Shown: positions 17,289-25,530 of the stretch, in pieces | Layout of the letters: every line of letters starts with the position of its first letter | How positions within the stretch are numbered: the stretch's first letter is position 1 | NCBI GenBank assembly: GCA_036382855.1 | Contig: DASVPO010000006.1 | Span: 434,001 to 498,000 of the forward strand | Direction of reading: 5' to 3' | Length of the DNA stretch: 64,000 bases | Origin: DASVTR01 sp036382855 | GTDB taxonomy: Bacteria; Acidobacteriota; Blastocatellia; Pyrinomonadales; Pyrinomonadaceae | Made by a program: the position numbers and the translations under genes | The notes under the pieces: generated by a model | Databases searched by the model: none | What the model saw: the letters and a program-made list of their open reading frames with translations, nothing else | Told to the model about the DNA's origin: nothing

Positions 17289-17760
17289 ATAGTCGGGCAA
17301 GTGTCCACGAGAGGCGTTCACGCACATTATTGCTGTTGAGGTCGAAGCGCACGCCATTGTCAAGATTCGTCAGCCGAAAGCCATCGCCGGAGACATCAAT
17401 GACAATCGGTGAGTAAGCCACAACGGTGCAGTTTGAGTCACCAATCGAATCTGCGTGCTCTTCGGTCTTCGTACAAAAGTCAACGCCACTAACACGACCA
17501 GAGCACGTCTTAGGAAAGTATTGTGCGATTACATCCTTGGGTGTCTCTGTGGCAGAAAGTATTGTGTTTCGCCAAACGCACTTGTTGCCATAACTGTCGG
17601 TGGCGGTGCAATTCTCTACTCTGATGTCCTTATCTTTGTATGTGCATTTCGGAATTTCGGAGTCCGGGGCAGGTCGTAGCTTTGTTGTTTGATGGCGTGC
17701 TGTGCCTGTGACCGTTTTGCCTTCCTTGTGTTTCTGCTTGAAGGAGGCAGACGCGGTACT
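17287..17760 (-). pseudogene. frameshifted, truncated 3' portion of the gene at 17616-18365
   Basis: On the minus strand a frame different from that of the upstream gene stays open from about 17760 to a TGA at 17287. It contains the ordered phrases VENCTATDSYGNKCVW, CSGRVSGVDFCTKTE, YSPIVIDVSGDGFRLT, GVRFDLNSN and RERLSWT. The SPIVIDVxGDGFxLT...GVxFDLN...LSWT series is the start of a domain I know from secreted acidobacterial proteins, where it normally continues with DDAWLxLDRNGNG. Here it stops right after SWT. Paired Cys suggest an exported protein. A one-base shift near 17755 would join it to the upstream frame. An assembly error is an alternative explanation for the shift, but not for the truncation. 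Confidence 0.65.
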
Positions 17761-18365
17761 GGAATCCAGTGGTCGGGGTTGTCAGGGTCGCGCTTGAGAA
17801 TATTTCCAGTCTGCCAATAGCTATCGGGGTCGCCCTCAAAATGCACTTGATAGACCCTGATATTCATTCTCGTGATGTCGGTGGCGGCGTGGTGGCGTGC
17901 CAGTTGAGCGCGCAGGTCATCGCGGTCTTTGTCGCTGAGCACGAAGTCAAGGGTTTCGCCCGGCTGTAGTGTTTTCGGTTTGACGAAGCCGGGCGGATAA
18001 GACTGGCCCGGAGGCAGGGTGCGCGCTCCATAGCTGATATAGACTCCGGCGTTGACGGGAATGCCGTTTCTCTCGCCGTATTGAACGCCCAACAGGACGG
18101 TCAGACGAGCGACGGGTTTATCGAAGACGTTCTTGACCGTCACCGTCAGGCCACTCAGCCAGTCGGCATCGCCATAAAACTTCGCATTCGGGGCGACCAG
18201 CACGCCTTTGACTTTGACGGCTACTATTTCGACGGGTGGGTCTGGATAGGTGACGTGCTCTAAGACTCTCTCTCTGCCGCCCTGCGCTCTGCCGAGGGCA
18301 GACAGCGACAGCACGAGCGCACAGGCGAAGACCAACTGTGCAAGGCCCTTCAAGTTCGCAGACAT
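17616..18365 (-). CDS. exported protein of unknown function (N-terminal part of a frameshifted gene)
   Basis: Starts at an ATG with a strong AAGGAG site about 8 bases upstream and a signal peptide (MSANLKGLAQLVFACALVLS). The body to about residue 200 is beta-rich (VEIVAVKVKGVLVAPNAKFY, LTVTVKNVFDKPVARLTVLL), resembling an immunoglobulin-like or DUF fold. The last 45 residues are basic and appear to be out-of-frame translation; the original frame continues in the 17287-17760 segment. I do not recognise its function. It lies downstream of the 18527-19219 gene, separated by a hairpin. Confidence 0.6.
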   Translation of the reverse strand: MSANLKGLAQLVFACALVLSLSALGRAQGGRERVLEHVTYPDPPVEIVAVKVKGVLVAPNAKFYGDADWLSGLTVTVKNVFDKPVARLTVLLGVQYGERNGIPVNAGVYISYGARTLPPGQSYPPGFVKPKTLQPGETLDFVLSDKDRDDLRAQLARHHAATDITRMNIRVYQVHFEGDPDSYWQTGNILKRDPDNPDHWIPVPRLPPSSRNTRKAKRSQAQHAIKQQSYDLPRTPKFRNAHTKIRTSE

Positions 18366-18447
18366 GATTTGTTCTCCTTTGCAGTTGAGCAGGAAGTAAA
18401 CATGCTAACGCAGCTCCTCGCTGCAATTCAATAGCTTGCGGAAGGTC

Positions 18448-18514
18448 GCAGGGATGAAGGAGGCAAGCTCGGATGTTCATCCAGAGCAGCCACGCTTTCG
18501 TCCTTCATCCCTGC
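18448..18514. repeat. hairpin with 14-bp stem and word-carrying loop
   Basis: GCAGGGATGAAGGA (18448-18461) is perfectly complementary to TCCTTCATCCCTGC (18501-18514). The 39-base loop contains GAGCAGCCACGCTTTC (18484-18499), an exact copy of one arm of the hairpin at 17251-17288. It lies immediately 3' of the gene ending at 18527. Confidence 0.65.
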
Positions 18515-18526
18515 GGCCTTGCCGTC

Positions 18527-19219
18527 TTACGGAATTGTGATGACGCTCACGGTGTCAGACCACTGGCCGACGGGCGCATCGTTGTCGTAGTAGCGCATGC
18601 GGTACTCGCGCGTTTCGGGCGTGCCGGCCTGCGCGGGCTGGCGCGCGTCGAGGTATGGGCTGCTGAGGTCTATGCCGAGGAAAGACCAGTTAGGCTCGCC
18701 CGTGCGCTTGGATTCTATCCAGACGCCATCGAAGCCGCCCTTGACGAAATCAAGTCGCACCTGATGAAGCGGCAGCACAACGGCTTTGAAGGTCGGCTTG
18801 GCGGTCGTCGGGTCAACGGTGTTGCCATCGTCTTTGCCGGTGATGCCGAGGTCGTCTCCGATGTCTGCCGTGTAGGCGGGCGCGGCCTTGATGCGTGCAA
18901 TCAGTTGGCGCAGTCGCGGGAGGATACCGGGCGCAACAAGTGCGGGCGGTGTCCCTGTGGTCGGTGTGGTGGGCAGCGCGCCGCCGGGCGAGCCGAGCGG
19001 TCCGTTCTTCATCAAGTCCTTGTAAGAGTAACGCGCGTCGAGGCCCGCCTTGGAGGTCGGAATCATGTCCGAGATGATGTAATCGAGCATCGCCGCATCA
19101 GCCTGCACGGCTGCCACTTCGGCGGCAGTAAAGCCTAGCGCGGGGCCATGCGTGGCGAAGGCTTGCGCGAAGGTTTTCATCCAGATAACGAGTTCTGCTT
19201 CACCTTTAGGGATTGCCAT
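18527..19219 (-). CDS. conserved hypothetical protein with C-terminal beta-sandwich-like region
   Basis: I take the ATG at 19219, which has AGGAG about 10 bases upstream; the longer frame upstream is unsupported. The 230-residue product starts MAIPKGEAELVIWMKTFAQA, with a helical N-terminal half, a Pro/Thr-rich linker (LPTTPTTGTPPA near residue 90), a second helical part (LRQLIARIKAAPAYT) and a C-terminal half of fibronectin-III-like character (GEPNWSFLGIDLSSPYLDA, EYRMRYYDNDAPVGQWS). No signal peptide. I recall related proteins in environmental bacteria with no known function; that recollection is family-level only. It faces the 21-nt array on its 5' side. Confidence 0.65.
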   Translation of the reverse strand: MAIPKGEAELVIWMKTFAQAFATHGPALGFTAAEVAAVQADAAMLDYIISDMIPTSKAGLDARYSYKDLMKNGPLGSPGGALPTTPTTGTPPALVAPGILPRLRQLIARIKAAPAYTADIGDDLGITGKDDGNTVDPTTAKPTFKAVVLPLHQVRLDFVKGGFDGVWIESKRTGEPNWSFLGIDLSSPYLDARQPAQAGTPETREYRMRYYDNDAPVGQWSDTVSVITIP

Positions 19220-19532
19220 ACTTTTATTCTCCTGTTCAAGAAAATAGTGGGAGACCTGGAAGCGCAAGACGAGCCTCGCGCCCCGTGAAAGTTTGCGACA
19301 CCCTCTGGGCTGGAAAGTTTCAGACTGACAGCAGGCGTGCGCTAATTGTGAGCGGCCTTGAGCAGCGCGCACACTGTACAGCCGCACGCGTTCAACTTCC
19401 GGGCAGTTGTGAGAACCAGCTGAACACGCGTGCGCGCCAATTCTGCCAAAACAACGACTTGCTGGCAACACTTTTCTGCGCCGCCATCCCACACGCCCGC
19501 GCCACGCGTGACGCCGACGACGCCACGGGGAC

Positions 19533-20076
19533 GGCGACGACATCACGAGACGCTCCGCCAACACCACGGGCAGCGCATCTCACGCCACGGGCGGACTGTC
19601 CGACGCCACGAGACACTTGTCCCACACCACGGGACGGTCGTCTCGCGTCACGGGACGCTTAGCCGCCGCCACGGGCAAGGTTGCCCGCGCCGTGGGACAA
19701 CCTTGCCCGTGGCGTCGGCCACTCCGCCCACGGCGTCAGCCACTCCGCCCGACCCACCAGCAACCTTGCCCGACCCTCCGACAACTCCGCCCACGCCGTG
19801 GGCAACGTCGCCCACGCCACCGGCAAGTCCATCCCACGACACGAGACACCCGTCCCACGCCGCCAGCCACTCGCCCGCGCCACGGGACGAGCGGCTGACG
19901 CCACCGGCAAGCCTCTCCCACGCCACGGGCAACCTTGCCGACGCCGTGAGCAGACTTGCCGACGGGTCGGACGGAGCGGCTGGCGGCTCGGACGGACTTG
20001 CCCACGCCACGGGCGGCGCGTCCCGCGCCACCGTCCAACCCGCCCACGCCCCGCGCAGCAGCGCCCATCTCGCCGT
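19533..20076. repeat. array of about 25 degenerate 21-nt repeats
   Basis: The stretch is built from units resembling CACGCCACGGGCAACCTTGCC. From 19699 the period is exactly 21 bases for 18 successive units. Frames are widely open because stops are excluded by the unit. Heptads of the type LSHATGG appear in plus frame 3 before about 19700, in frame 1 from 19699 (NLARGVG, HSAHGVS, NVAHATG) and in frame 2 towards the end (LSHATGN, LADAVSR, LAHATGG), so no one frame carries the array. A 17-bp perfect inverted repeat pairs 19667-19683 with 19698-19714. I see no gene in the 310 bases on its left (19220-19532). I treat it as a repeat, not a protein gene. Confidence 0.85.
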
Positions 20077-20587
20077 CTAACTGTAATCCATCAAGAATTT
20101 AGCCCCTTGCCTCCACTTCCCGCCCCGCCTCCGCCTTGACACCACCGCCCCGCCCGTCATAAACAACGCCCTGCACGCCCGCCCCATCAACCACCCGCAC
20201 CCCGAAAGAGAGGCTTCCTATGTCAACTCCCACACCTACGCCCGGAGAAACCTTCGTTCATGCGTTAAGTAGGGGCAGGGGAAGAAGTGGATTGATTCAT
20301 GTCGTCGTGCCGTGGTTGATTCGATGAGGGGATGAGTCAGCCGGTATGAAGAATTGAGTCGGGCGCTCCGTCGGCCTCGTTGCTTGACAGCTTTGGAGGG
20401 TGCGGCTTACTCTGCCCGTGCTTCCGTTGTTCGATAGAGAGGAACGAACGGCTTCTCTCCCGACCCGTCAGTTGTCGAATCCGTCCGCCAAAGATTTTCA
20501 CTTCGTTCAGCAGCCCGCGCATGGGCGTTGCTCGCCGGATGAGTTGGCGCTTCCGAAGTGCCGGCCGTAATAAGGAACATCATTCAA
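20077..20587. other. intergenic region upstream of the propeller/VCBS gene
   Basis: A pyrimidine-rich start is followed by sequence without a convincing gene. One 35-codon frame at 20220-20327 (MSTPTPTPGETFVHALSR...) has a GAGAGG site 7 bases before its ATG, but I recognise no homologue. The promoter of the downstream gene should lie here. Confidence 0.4.
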
Positions 20588-22450
20588 ATGGCCCACCAAC
20601 GAAACTATCAAACGCTGTGTCTGCGAAACGTCGCGTCAGGCTCGCAAAGTCGCCTGCTGAGGGTTGCTGTGTGCTGCCTGCTGGCGGTGTGCATGGGCTT
20701 GATGGCGCTCCAGCCCGCGCTGGCCGTGACCATGACGTATTATAGCCTTCCGACCTCCGGCAGCTACCCTTACGGCATCACGCGCGGGCCTGACGGCAAT
20801 CTATGGTTTGCAGAGAACGAGGTGAACCGCATCGGGCGCATTAACATGGCGGGCGTCATCACGGAGTTTACCATCCCGACGCCGGATAGCGGGCCGTTCT
20901 GGATAACGAGTGGGCCTGACGGCAACCTCTGGTTTACGGAAGTGGACGCAACGCAGATTGGACGCATTACTCCGGCGGGCGTCTTCACGGAGTTTCCTGT
21001 CCCGACCGCAGGCAGCCGTCCCAGCCATATCACCAGCGGGCCTGACGGCAATCTATGGTTCACGGAAGAGATTGGCAATAAAATCGGGCGCATTACCACG
21101 GCGGGCGTCGTGACGGAATTCAACATCCCGACCACGGACAGTTTTCCGCGCGGGATTGTGAGCGGGCCGGACGGCAATCTATGGTTTACAGAATCGGCCG
21201 GCAATAAGATTGCACGCATCACCACTGCGGGCGTGATTACGGAGTTTGTCGTGCCGACGGCCAGCAGTCGTCCTGTCTTTATCACCGTAGGGCCGGACGG
21301 CAATCTATGGTTTACGGAGTCCAACACCACCAAGATTGGACGCATCACAACCGCCGGAGTCATCACCGAATTCACCGGGACGATCTACGGCCCGCTCGGT
21401 ATCGCTACCGGCCCGGACGGCCATCTCTGGTTCGGCGCGTCCTTCACGAGCCAAGTCGGGCGCATTAGTACGAGCGGCGTCTTCAGCGAGTTCATCATAC
21501 AGCCGACGATGGGCTCTTACGCGTACCAGTTCGTCGCAGGCTTCGACAATAATCTCTGGGCCACAGACGCCAACGGCAGCCTCATCTACCGCTTCTTTCT
21601 CTACTCGCGCGCAGACTTCGACCGCGACCTCGCCGCAGATGTCTCCGTCTGGAACCCTACGAGCGGCAACTGGAATATACGCCGGAGCACGGACGGCAGC
21701 GTGCACACAGTCTTTGACTGGGGACGCGGCAGCCTCGGCGACAAGCCCGTTCCCGGCGACTATGACGGCGACCTCAAGACAGACATCGCCATCTATCGCG
21801 CGTCCGAAGGCAACTGGTACATCATTCAATCGAGCACAGGCACGCCCCTTATCAAAAACTGGGGCGGCGTCGCGGACGACGTGCCCGTTCCCGCAGACTA
21901 CGACGCCGACGGCTTAACGGATGTCGCCGTCTTCCGCAAGTCCGAAGGCCAGTGGTACATCCTTCAGAGCAAGACCAACACGGGGCTTGTGCGCGGATGG
22001 GGACTCGCCACCGATAAGCCCGTCCCCGGCGATTACACGCGCGACGGGCGCGCAGACCTCGCCGTCTATCGCCCCGGAGAGGGCAACTGGTACGTGCTCA
22101 GCTTGAGCGGCTCCGCGATGGTGCGCAACTGGGGCACGAGCACAGACAAGCCCGTTCCCGGCGACTACGACGCAGACGGTCGGACAGACTTCGCCGTCTT
22201 CCGCCCCACAGACGGCAACTGGTACATCAAGCGGAGCACCGACGGCAACGCCATCGTCCGCAACTGGGGAAACGCGACAGACATTCCCGTTCCCGCAGAC
22301 TACGACAACGACCTCAAGACAGACATCGCCGTCTGGCGTCCATCGGACGGCAACTGGTACATCATCGGCAGCCGCACCAACACCGCCATCCTCTACAACC
22401 TGGGCCAGTCAGGCGACGTGCCCGTCCCTTCAGCTTACCTGCCGCAGTAA
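20588..22450 (+). CDS. exported streptogramin-lyase-like (Vgb) propeller with C-terminal VCBS/FG-GAP repeats
   Basis: I start at the ATG at 20588; a GTG ten codons upstream is possible. A signal peptide spans about residues 20-47 (LLRVAVCCLLAVCMGLMALQ, then PALA). Residues 50-340 hold seven copies of a 40-42 residue blade with GPDGNLWFTE...IGRITxAGVxTEF, the virginiamycin-B-lyase-like propeller. Residues about 350-620 hold about six copies of a repeat with PVPGDYDxDxxTDxAVxRxSxGNWYI, a calcium-binding VCBS/FG-GAP type. It is likely a secreted or surface protein; lyase activity is not implied by the propeller alone. It stands alone and converges with the next gene through a perfect hairpin. 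Confidence 0.85.
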   Translation: MAHQRNYQTLCLRNVASGSQSRLLRVAVCCLLAVCMGLMALQPALAVTMTYYSLPTSGSYPYGITRGPDGNLWFAENEVNRIGRINMAGVITEFTIPTPDSGPFWITSGPDGNLWFTEVDATQIGRITPAGVFTEFPVPTAGSRPSHITSGPDGNLWFTEEIGNKIGRITTAGVVTEFNIPTTDSFPRGIVSGPDGNLWFTESAGNKIARITTAGVITEFVVPTASSRPVFITVGPDGNLWFTESNTTKIGRITTAGVITEFTGTIYGPLGIATGPDGHLWFGASFTSQVGRISTSGVFSEFIIQPTMGSYAYQFVAGFDNNLWATDANGSLIYRFFLYSRADFDRDLAADVSVWNPTSGNWNIRRSTDGSVHTVFDWGRGSLGDKPVPGDYDGDLKTDIAIYRASEGNWYIIQSSTGTPLIKNWGGVADDVPVPADYDADGLTDVAVFRKSEGQWYILQSKTNTGLVRGWGLATDKPVPGDYTRDGRADLAVYRPGEGNWYVLSLSGSAMVRNWGTSTDKPVPGDYDADGRTDFAVFRPTDGNWYIKRSTDGNAIVRNWGNATDIPVPADYDNDLKTDIAVWRPSDGNWYIIGSRTNTAILYNLGQSGDVPVPSAYLPQ

Positions 22451-22471
22451 CAGCAGAGATGCGTGACGAGT

Positions 22472-22528
22472 GATGAAGGATGAAGGAGAGGCTACTCAAT
22501 ATGAGTAGCCTCTCCTTCATCCTTCATC
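22472..22528. terminator. perfect 27-bp bidirectional hairpin
   Basis: The 27 bases at 22472-22498 are exactly complementary to 22502-22528 around a 3-base loop. It lies between two convergent genes, so it can terminate both. The arm is made of GATGAAGGA words also seen at 18448-18461. Confidence 0.85.
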
Positions 22529-22565
22529 TCTTATGCCTTGCCGTGTGGCCTTCCTAGTTGTCTTC

Positions 22566-23921
22566 CTAGTTGCCTTTCAGTCCGCCGCCTTCGAGCGCGG
22601 TGTAGGTGTCCGGCGAGAAGAGTCCGAGCCATGGGTCTGAGCGCGGCGTGAGGAAGAGTTCCTTGTAGACGCGTTCGTTGAAGCCTTCGAGGTTGTTGCG
22701 CAGGCGCGAGGAGAGCAGCCACGCGTGTAGCTTCGTGTGCATCAGGTATTCGTTGCGCACTGTGTCGAGCGCGATGTAGCGCTCGAAGTTGCTGACGAGG
22801 CGGGAAAGTTGCTCGTCCGTTTGCACTGTGGTCGCGCTCTGCGCGTCGAGTTGCGAGAGGGTCTGGCGGCGTATCAGGCTGATGCTGGCCGGGTCGAGTT
22901 TGGCGTCAGCAAGATGGAGCGCGGCGATTTTGTTCCACGTCGCGTTGTCCGTGGCCGCCTCAAGAAGTTGCGGCTCGTAGGTAATCGAGTTGATGATGCT
23001 GACTTCGGTGACGGCCTTCGACATCGCGCGCCTCGATGCCGCACGCGCCGTCGGCGTCTCGCCTTCCGCCTGCTCGCCGTCGCCCGCAATCTCCGCCGGA
23101 ATCTTCCCGCCCGTCTTCTGCACGTCCGCGCGCCACGCCTGCACGATGGCGTCAATGCGCGACTGATGATAGCGGCTCAGGGTTGCCGCGCGCTGGCCTT
23201 CGTTTTGCGCGGCGGTCTGTCTGGCGACCGCTTCAGCCCGCTCCAACTCCTGTAGGAAAGCGCGCGGGCCGTAGAGGCCGGGGAGCGCGTCAATGGGACG
23301 GCCTTCCGCATCGAGGATGTAGTGGATGCTGTTGCCTGTCAGCGTACGCTCTAGTTTGCGCCCGTCGCCGTAGTCAATGATGACGCGCGGCACTGGACGC
23401 ACGGATTTCCAGTGGAGTATGAAGCGCTCGCGCAGCACGCTTGAGATCTGCGGGTTACTGTACAGCACCGTGCGGAAGAAGCGACTGTTGGCACAACTGA
23501 ATTCTTCGTTGAGATTGCCGAGCAGACGCAGGGAGAGAATAGGCTTGCCGCTCTGACGAGATGCGGCCTGAGCCTGCGCGAAATCCGTGTACCAGTAGAG
23601 GCCCGATGCTGCGCTGTCATACTGCTGGCTGACCGCATCGAGCGCCGCGCGCAGGCGTTGCCATGCCACATCATCCTTCGTCGTAGCGGCGGCCGCCGTG
23701 TGGCGCTTTATCTCATCGGCATGAACGGCGAGCATCGTTTGCAGCCCCGTTGGGCCCATCGCTCTGAGCGCGGCAATCGCGGCCGCCGATTCAGCCGCGT
23801 TAGCCGAAACGGCTGAGCGAGCCAGCGCTTCGGGCTGGCCGCCTCCTCTCGCCTCGGCGGTCGTTAAGCTGAAAACTAAAGCGAGGAAAGCGAAAGCCGT
23901 TGCGGAATGTTTGAGACGCAT
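22566..23921 (-). CDS. exported protein with thioredoxin-like core
   Basis: Signal peptide at residues 1-23 (MRLKHSATAFAFLALVFSLT). An N-terminal helical region precedes a thioredoxin-like segment at about residues 105-235: YWYTDFAQAQAASRQSGKPI, then SCANSRFFRTVLYSNPQISS, then HYILDAEGRPIDALPGLYGP. The position of the usual CxxC carries Cys-Ala-Asn-Ser, so only one Cys is left. The C-terminal half is helical (residues 240-450). Similar proteins occur in Acidobacteriota and Planctomycetes with no established role; I recall this at family level. It is transcribed alone. Confidence 0.7.
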   Translation of the reverse strand: MRLKHSATAFAFLALVFSLTTAEARGGGQPEALARSAVSANAAESAAAIAALRAMGPTGLQTMLAVHADEIKRHTAAAATTKDDVAWQRLRAALDAVSQQYDSAASGLYWYTDFAQAQAASRQSGKPILSLRLLGNLNEEFSCANSRFFRTVLYSNPQISSVLRERFILHWKSVRPVPRVIIDYGDGRKLERTLTGNSIHYILDAEGRPIDALPGLYGPRAFLQELERAEAVARQTAAQNEGQRAATLSRYHQSRIDAIVQAWRADVQKTGGKIPAEIAGDGEQAEGETPTARAASRRAMSKAVTEVSIINSITYEPQLLEAATDNATWNKIAALHLADAKLDPASISLIRRQTLSQLDAQSATTVQTDEQLSRLVSNFERYIALDTVRNEYLMHTKLHAWLLSSRLRNNLEGFNERVYKELFLTPRSDPWLGLFSPDTYTALEGGGLKGN

Positions 23922-24073
23922 CTTTATTTCTCCTGCGGAAGCGAGGGCCAGCCCGTGTCTGGGGAGACGCGCTTGATTCGTCGTTCGGATTCTTCATTTA
24001 ACGCTTGACCTGCGTCCGGGCGACCTCTTGCGCGTTATTGACGGGCTTTTGGGGAGACTTTTGCTGAGAGATA

Positions 24074-24145
24074 AACTGTAGTAGCAGTGATTGTCCCTGC
24101 TCATGTATGCACACACGGACAGGGAGAATCACTGCTACTACAGTT
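24074..24145 (-). terminator. 26-position hairpin downstream of the BNR lipoprotein gene
   Basis: Bases 24074-24099 pair with 24120-24145 with a single internal mismatch; the loop is 20 bases. It lies 27 bases past the stop of the minus-strand operon. The outer part GATAAACTGTAG is shared with 62319-62330. Confidence 0.8.
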
Positions 24146-24171
24146 ATTCCAGTTTTTTTGAAGGCTCTGAC

Positions 24172-25488
24172 TTAACCGGCTGCCTTCGCGCGCGTAATCC
24201 AGATGCTACGCTGGTCTTTGTTGCTGACGATGTAGCCGACGAACAGTTGCTCGCCGCCCTTCGCGATGGCCGGAAGCTCTGCACGGTCGGCCAGCGTCGT
24301 GCTCTCGGTCGCCCGTTCGGCGTTGGCCGCGAGGCGTGCGCTTAAGATGCGCGGCTCTTTCTCTTCGTCGCTCTCCCAGACGGCGAGCAGGTTGTTCTGT
24401 TCGTCCAAGAGCAGAGAGGGATTGCCGCGCACCTGCCCTGCTGCGAGCAGCTTGCGCGCGTTGAAGGTCTGGGCCATGTCGCGCGACTCGGCCCAGTAAA
24501 GCCCGGCGCTGCCGCCCTCGCCAGCCGTGTACCAGACCGCACGCAGCGCGCCATCTCTGGTGACAGCGAGCGCAGGGCCGGAGACAGGACAACCCGTAAT
24601 CTTCCAGTTGTCGTCGCTGATGACCTTTGGCGCTGTGAACGTCTGTCCGCCGTCCACGGATGAAGAGACCGCTATGTGACGGAAATCTCCGGGCAGGACT
24701 TGCCGCCAGCCTGCGTAGACCTCATTGCCGCCTCCTGCGACGAGCGCCGTCTTGCAGCACGGGCAGGCTTCTCCGGCCAGACGCTTGTTGGCGGAAAACG
24801 TGCGCCCGCCGTCCGCAGAGTGTGCGAAGAAGACTTCGCTGTTTGGCTCCGCGTGCTCCATCGTCTTCTGGTTCGCGCCCGGCAGGTGTTCGGGCAGCGG
24901 CGGCACGTTGCGTTCGTCCAGCCACGCGACGTAGACACGATTGTCCGCAGAGACGGCCAGCGAGTGCATACCGTGGCTCGCTGGCTTTTCGTCGTCGTTG
25001 ACTTTCACGGGCGCGTCGAAGCTGCGGCCCTCGTCGCGCGAGGCGGAGAGGTAGAGCGTCGTCGCGGGGCCTTTCTCGGCGGCGCGTGCGGTCCAGCCGA
25101 CGTAGACGGTCTTGTCTGGTGCAACGGCGATGGTCGGCGGGTCGCCGCGCCAGCCCTTCGCTTCGCCCGCCTTCGGATTAACGCGGACGGGCGAGCCTGC
25201 CATTCGTCCTTCACGGTCAAGACGCGCGACGAAAACGTCCGCCTGCTTATTTGCGCCGTGCTCTATCCAGACGATGTAGGTTGTGCCGTCGCGTCCCGCT
25301 GCGAGACTCGGCTCGGCAGCGTCAACGTTCTCGGCGGAGATGCGCAAGGGCTGCATCATGCCTGCATCCGTCGTCGCCTGATGCGCGTGGCGCGTGCAGC
25401 CTGCGGTCGCAAGCATCAGGAAGATGATAACGACGCACGTTGTCATGTTCGTCCGGCGTGCGCGTGTGTGTGCCTGTTCGTTAGACAT
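24172..25488 (-). CDS. BNR/sialidase-fold lipoprotein with CPCC motif
   Basis: The start at 25488 has an AAGGAAAG site about 4-6 bases upstream. A hydrophobic segment (CVVIIFLMLATAGC) ends in a lipobox-like Cys near residue 30. The body shows BNR/Asp-box-type phrases, SRDEGRSFDAP, SADGGRTFSANK, SVDGGQTFTAPK, as in sialidase-fold propellers; it need not be a sialidase. The motif GEACPCCKTALV in the middle, with a later ITGCPVSGP, gives a Cys cluster that could bind metal or be redox active. It is the third gene of a run with the TonB receptor and the ModA-like lipoprotein, 42 bases after the latter. Confidence 0.75.
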   Translation of the reverse strand: MSNEQAHTRARRTNMTTCVVIIFLMLATAGCTRHAHQATTDAGMMQPLRISAENVDAAEPSLAAGRDGTTYIVWIEHGANKQADVFVARLDREGRMAGSPVRVNPKAGEAKGWRGDPPTIAVAPDKTVYVGWTARAAEKGPATTLYLSASRDEGRSFDAPVKVNDDEKPASHGMHSLAVSADNRVYVAWLDERNVPPLPEHLPGANQKTMEHAEPNSEVFFAHSADGGRTFSANKRLAGEACPCCKTALVAGGGNEVYAGWRQVLPGDFRHIAVSSSVDGGQTFTAPKVISDDNWKITGCPVSGPALAVTRDGALRAVWYTAGEGGSAGLYWAESRDMAQTFNARKLLAAGQVRGNPSLLLDEQNNLLAVWESDEEKEPRILSARLAANAERATESTTLADRAELPAIAKGGEQLFVGYIVSNKDQRSIWITRAKAAG

Positions 25489-25530
25489 AAAACTTTCCTT
25501 ACATTCCTTCGAGTTTGTCGGCGGCGTTTC

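Noticed and set aside
19533..20076. CRISPR array
   Set aside because: Units are contiguous with no unique spacers and there are no cas genes in the window.
19430..20080. Overlapping long frames across the 21-nt array as protein genes
   Set aside because: All frames are open because the unit lacks stops; the heptad motif changes frame, so no single frame is supported.
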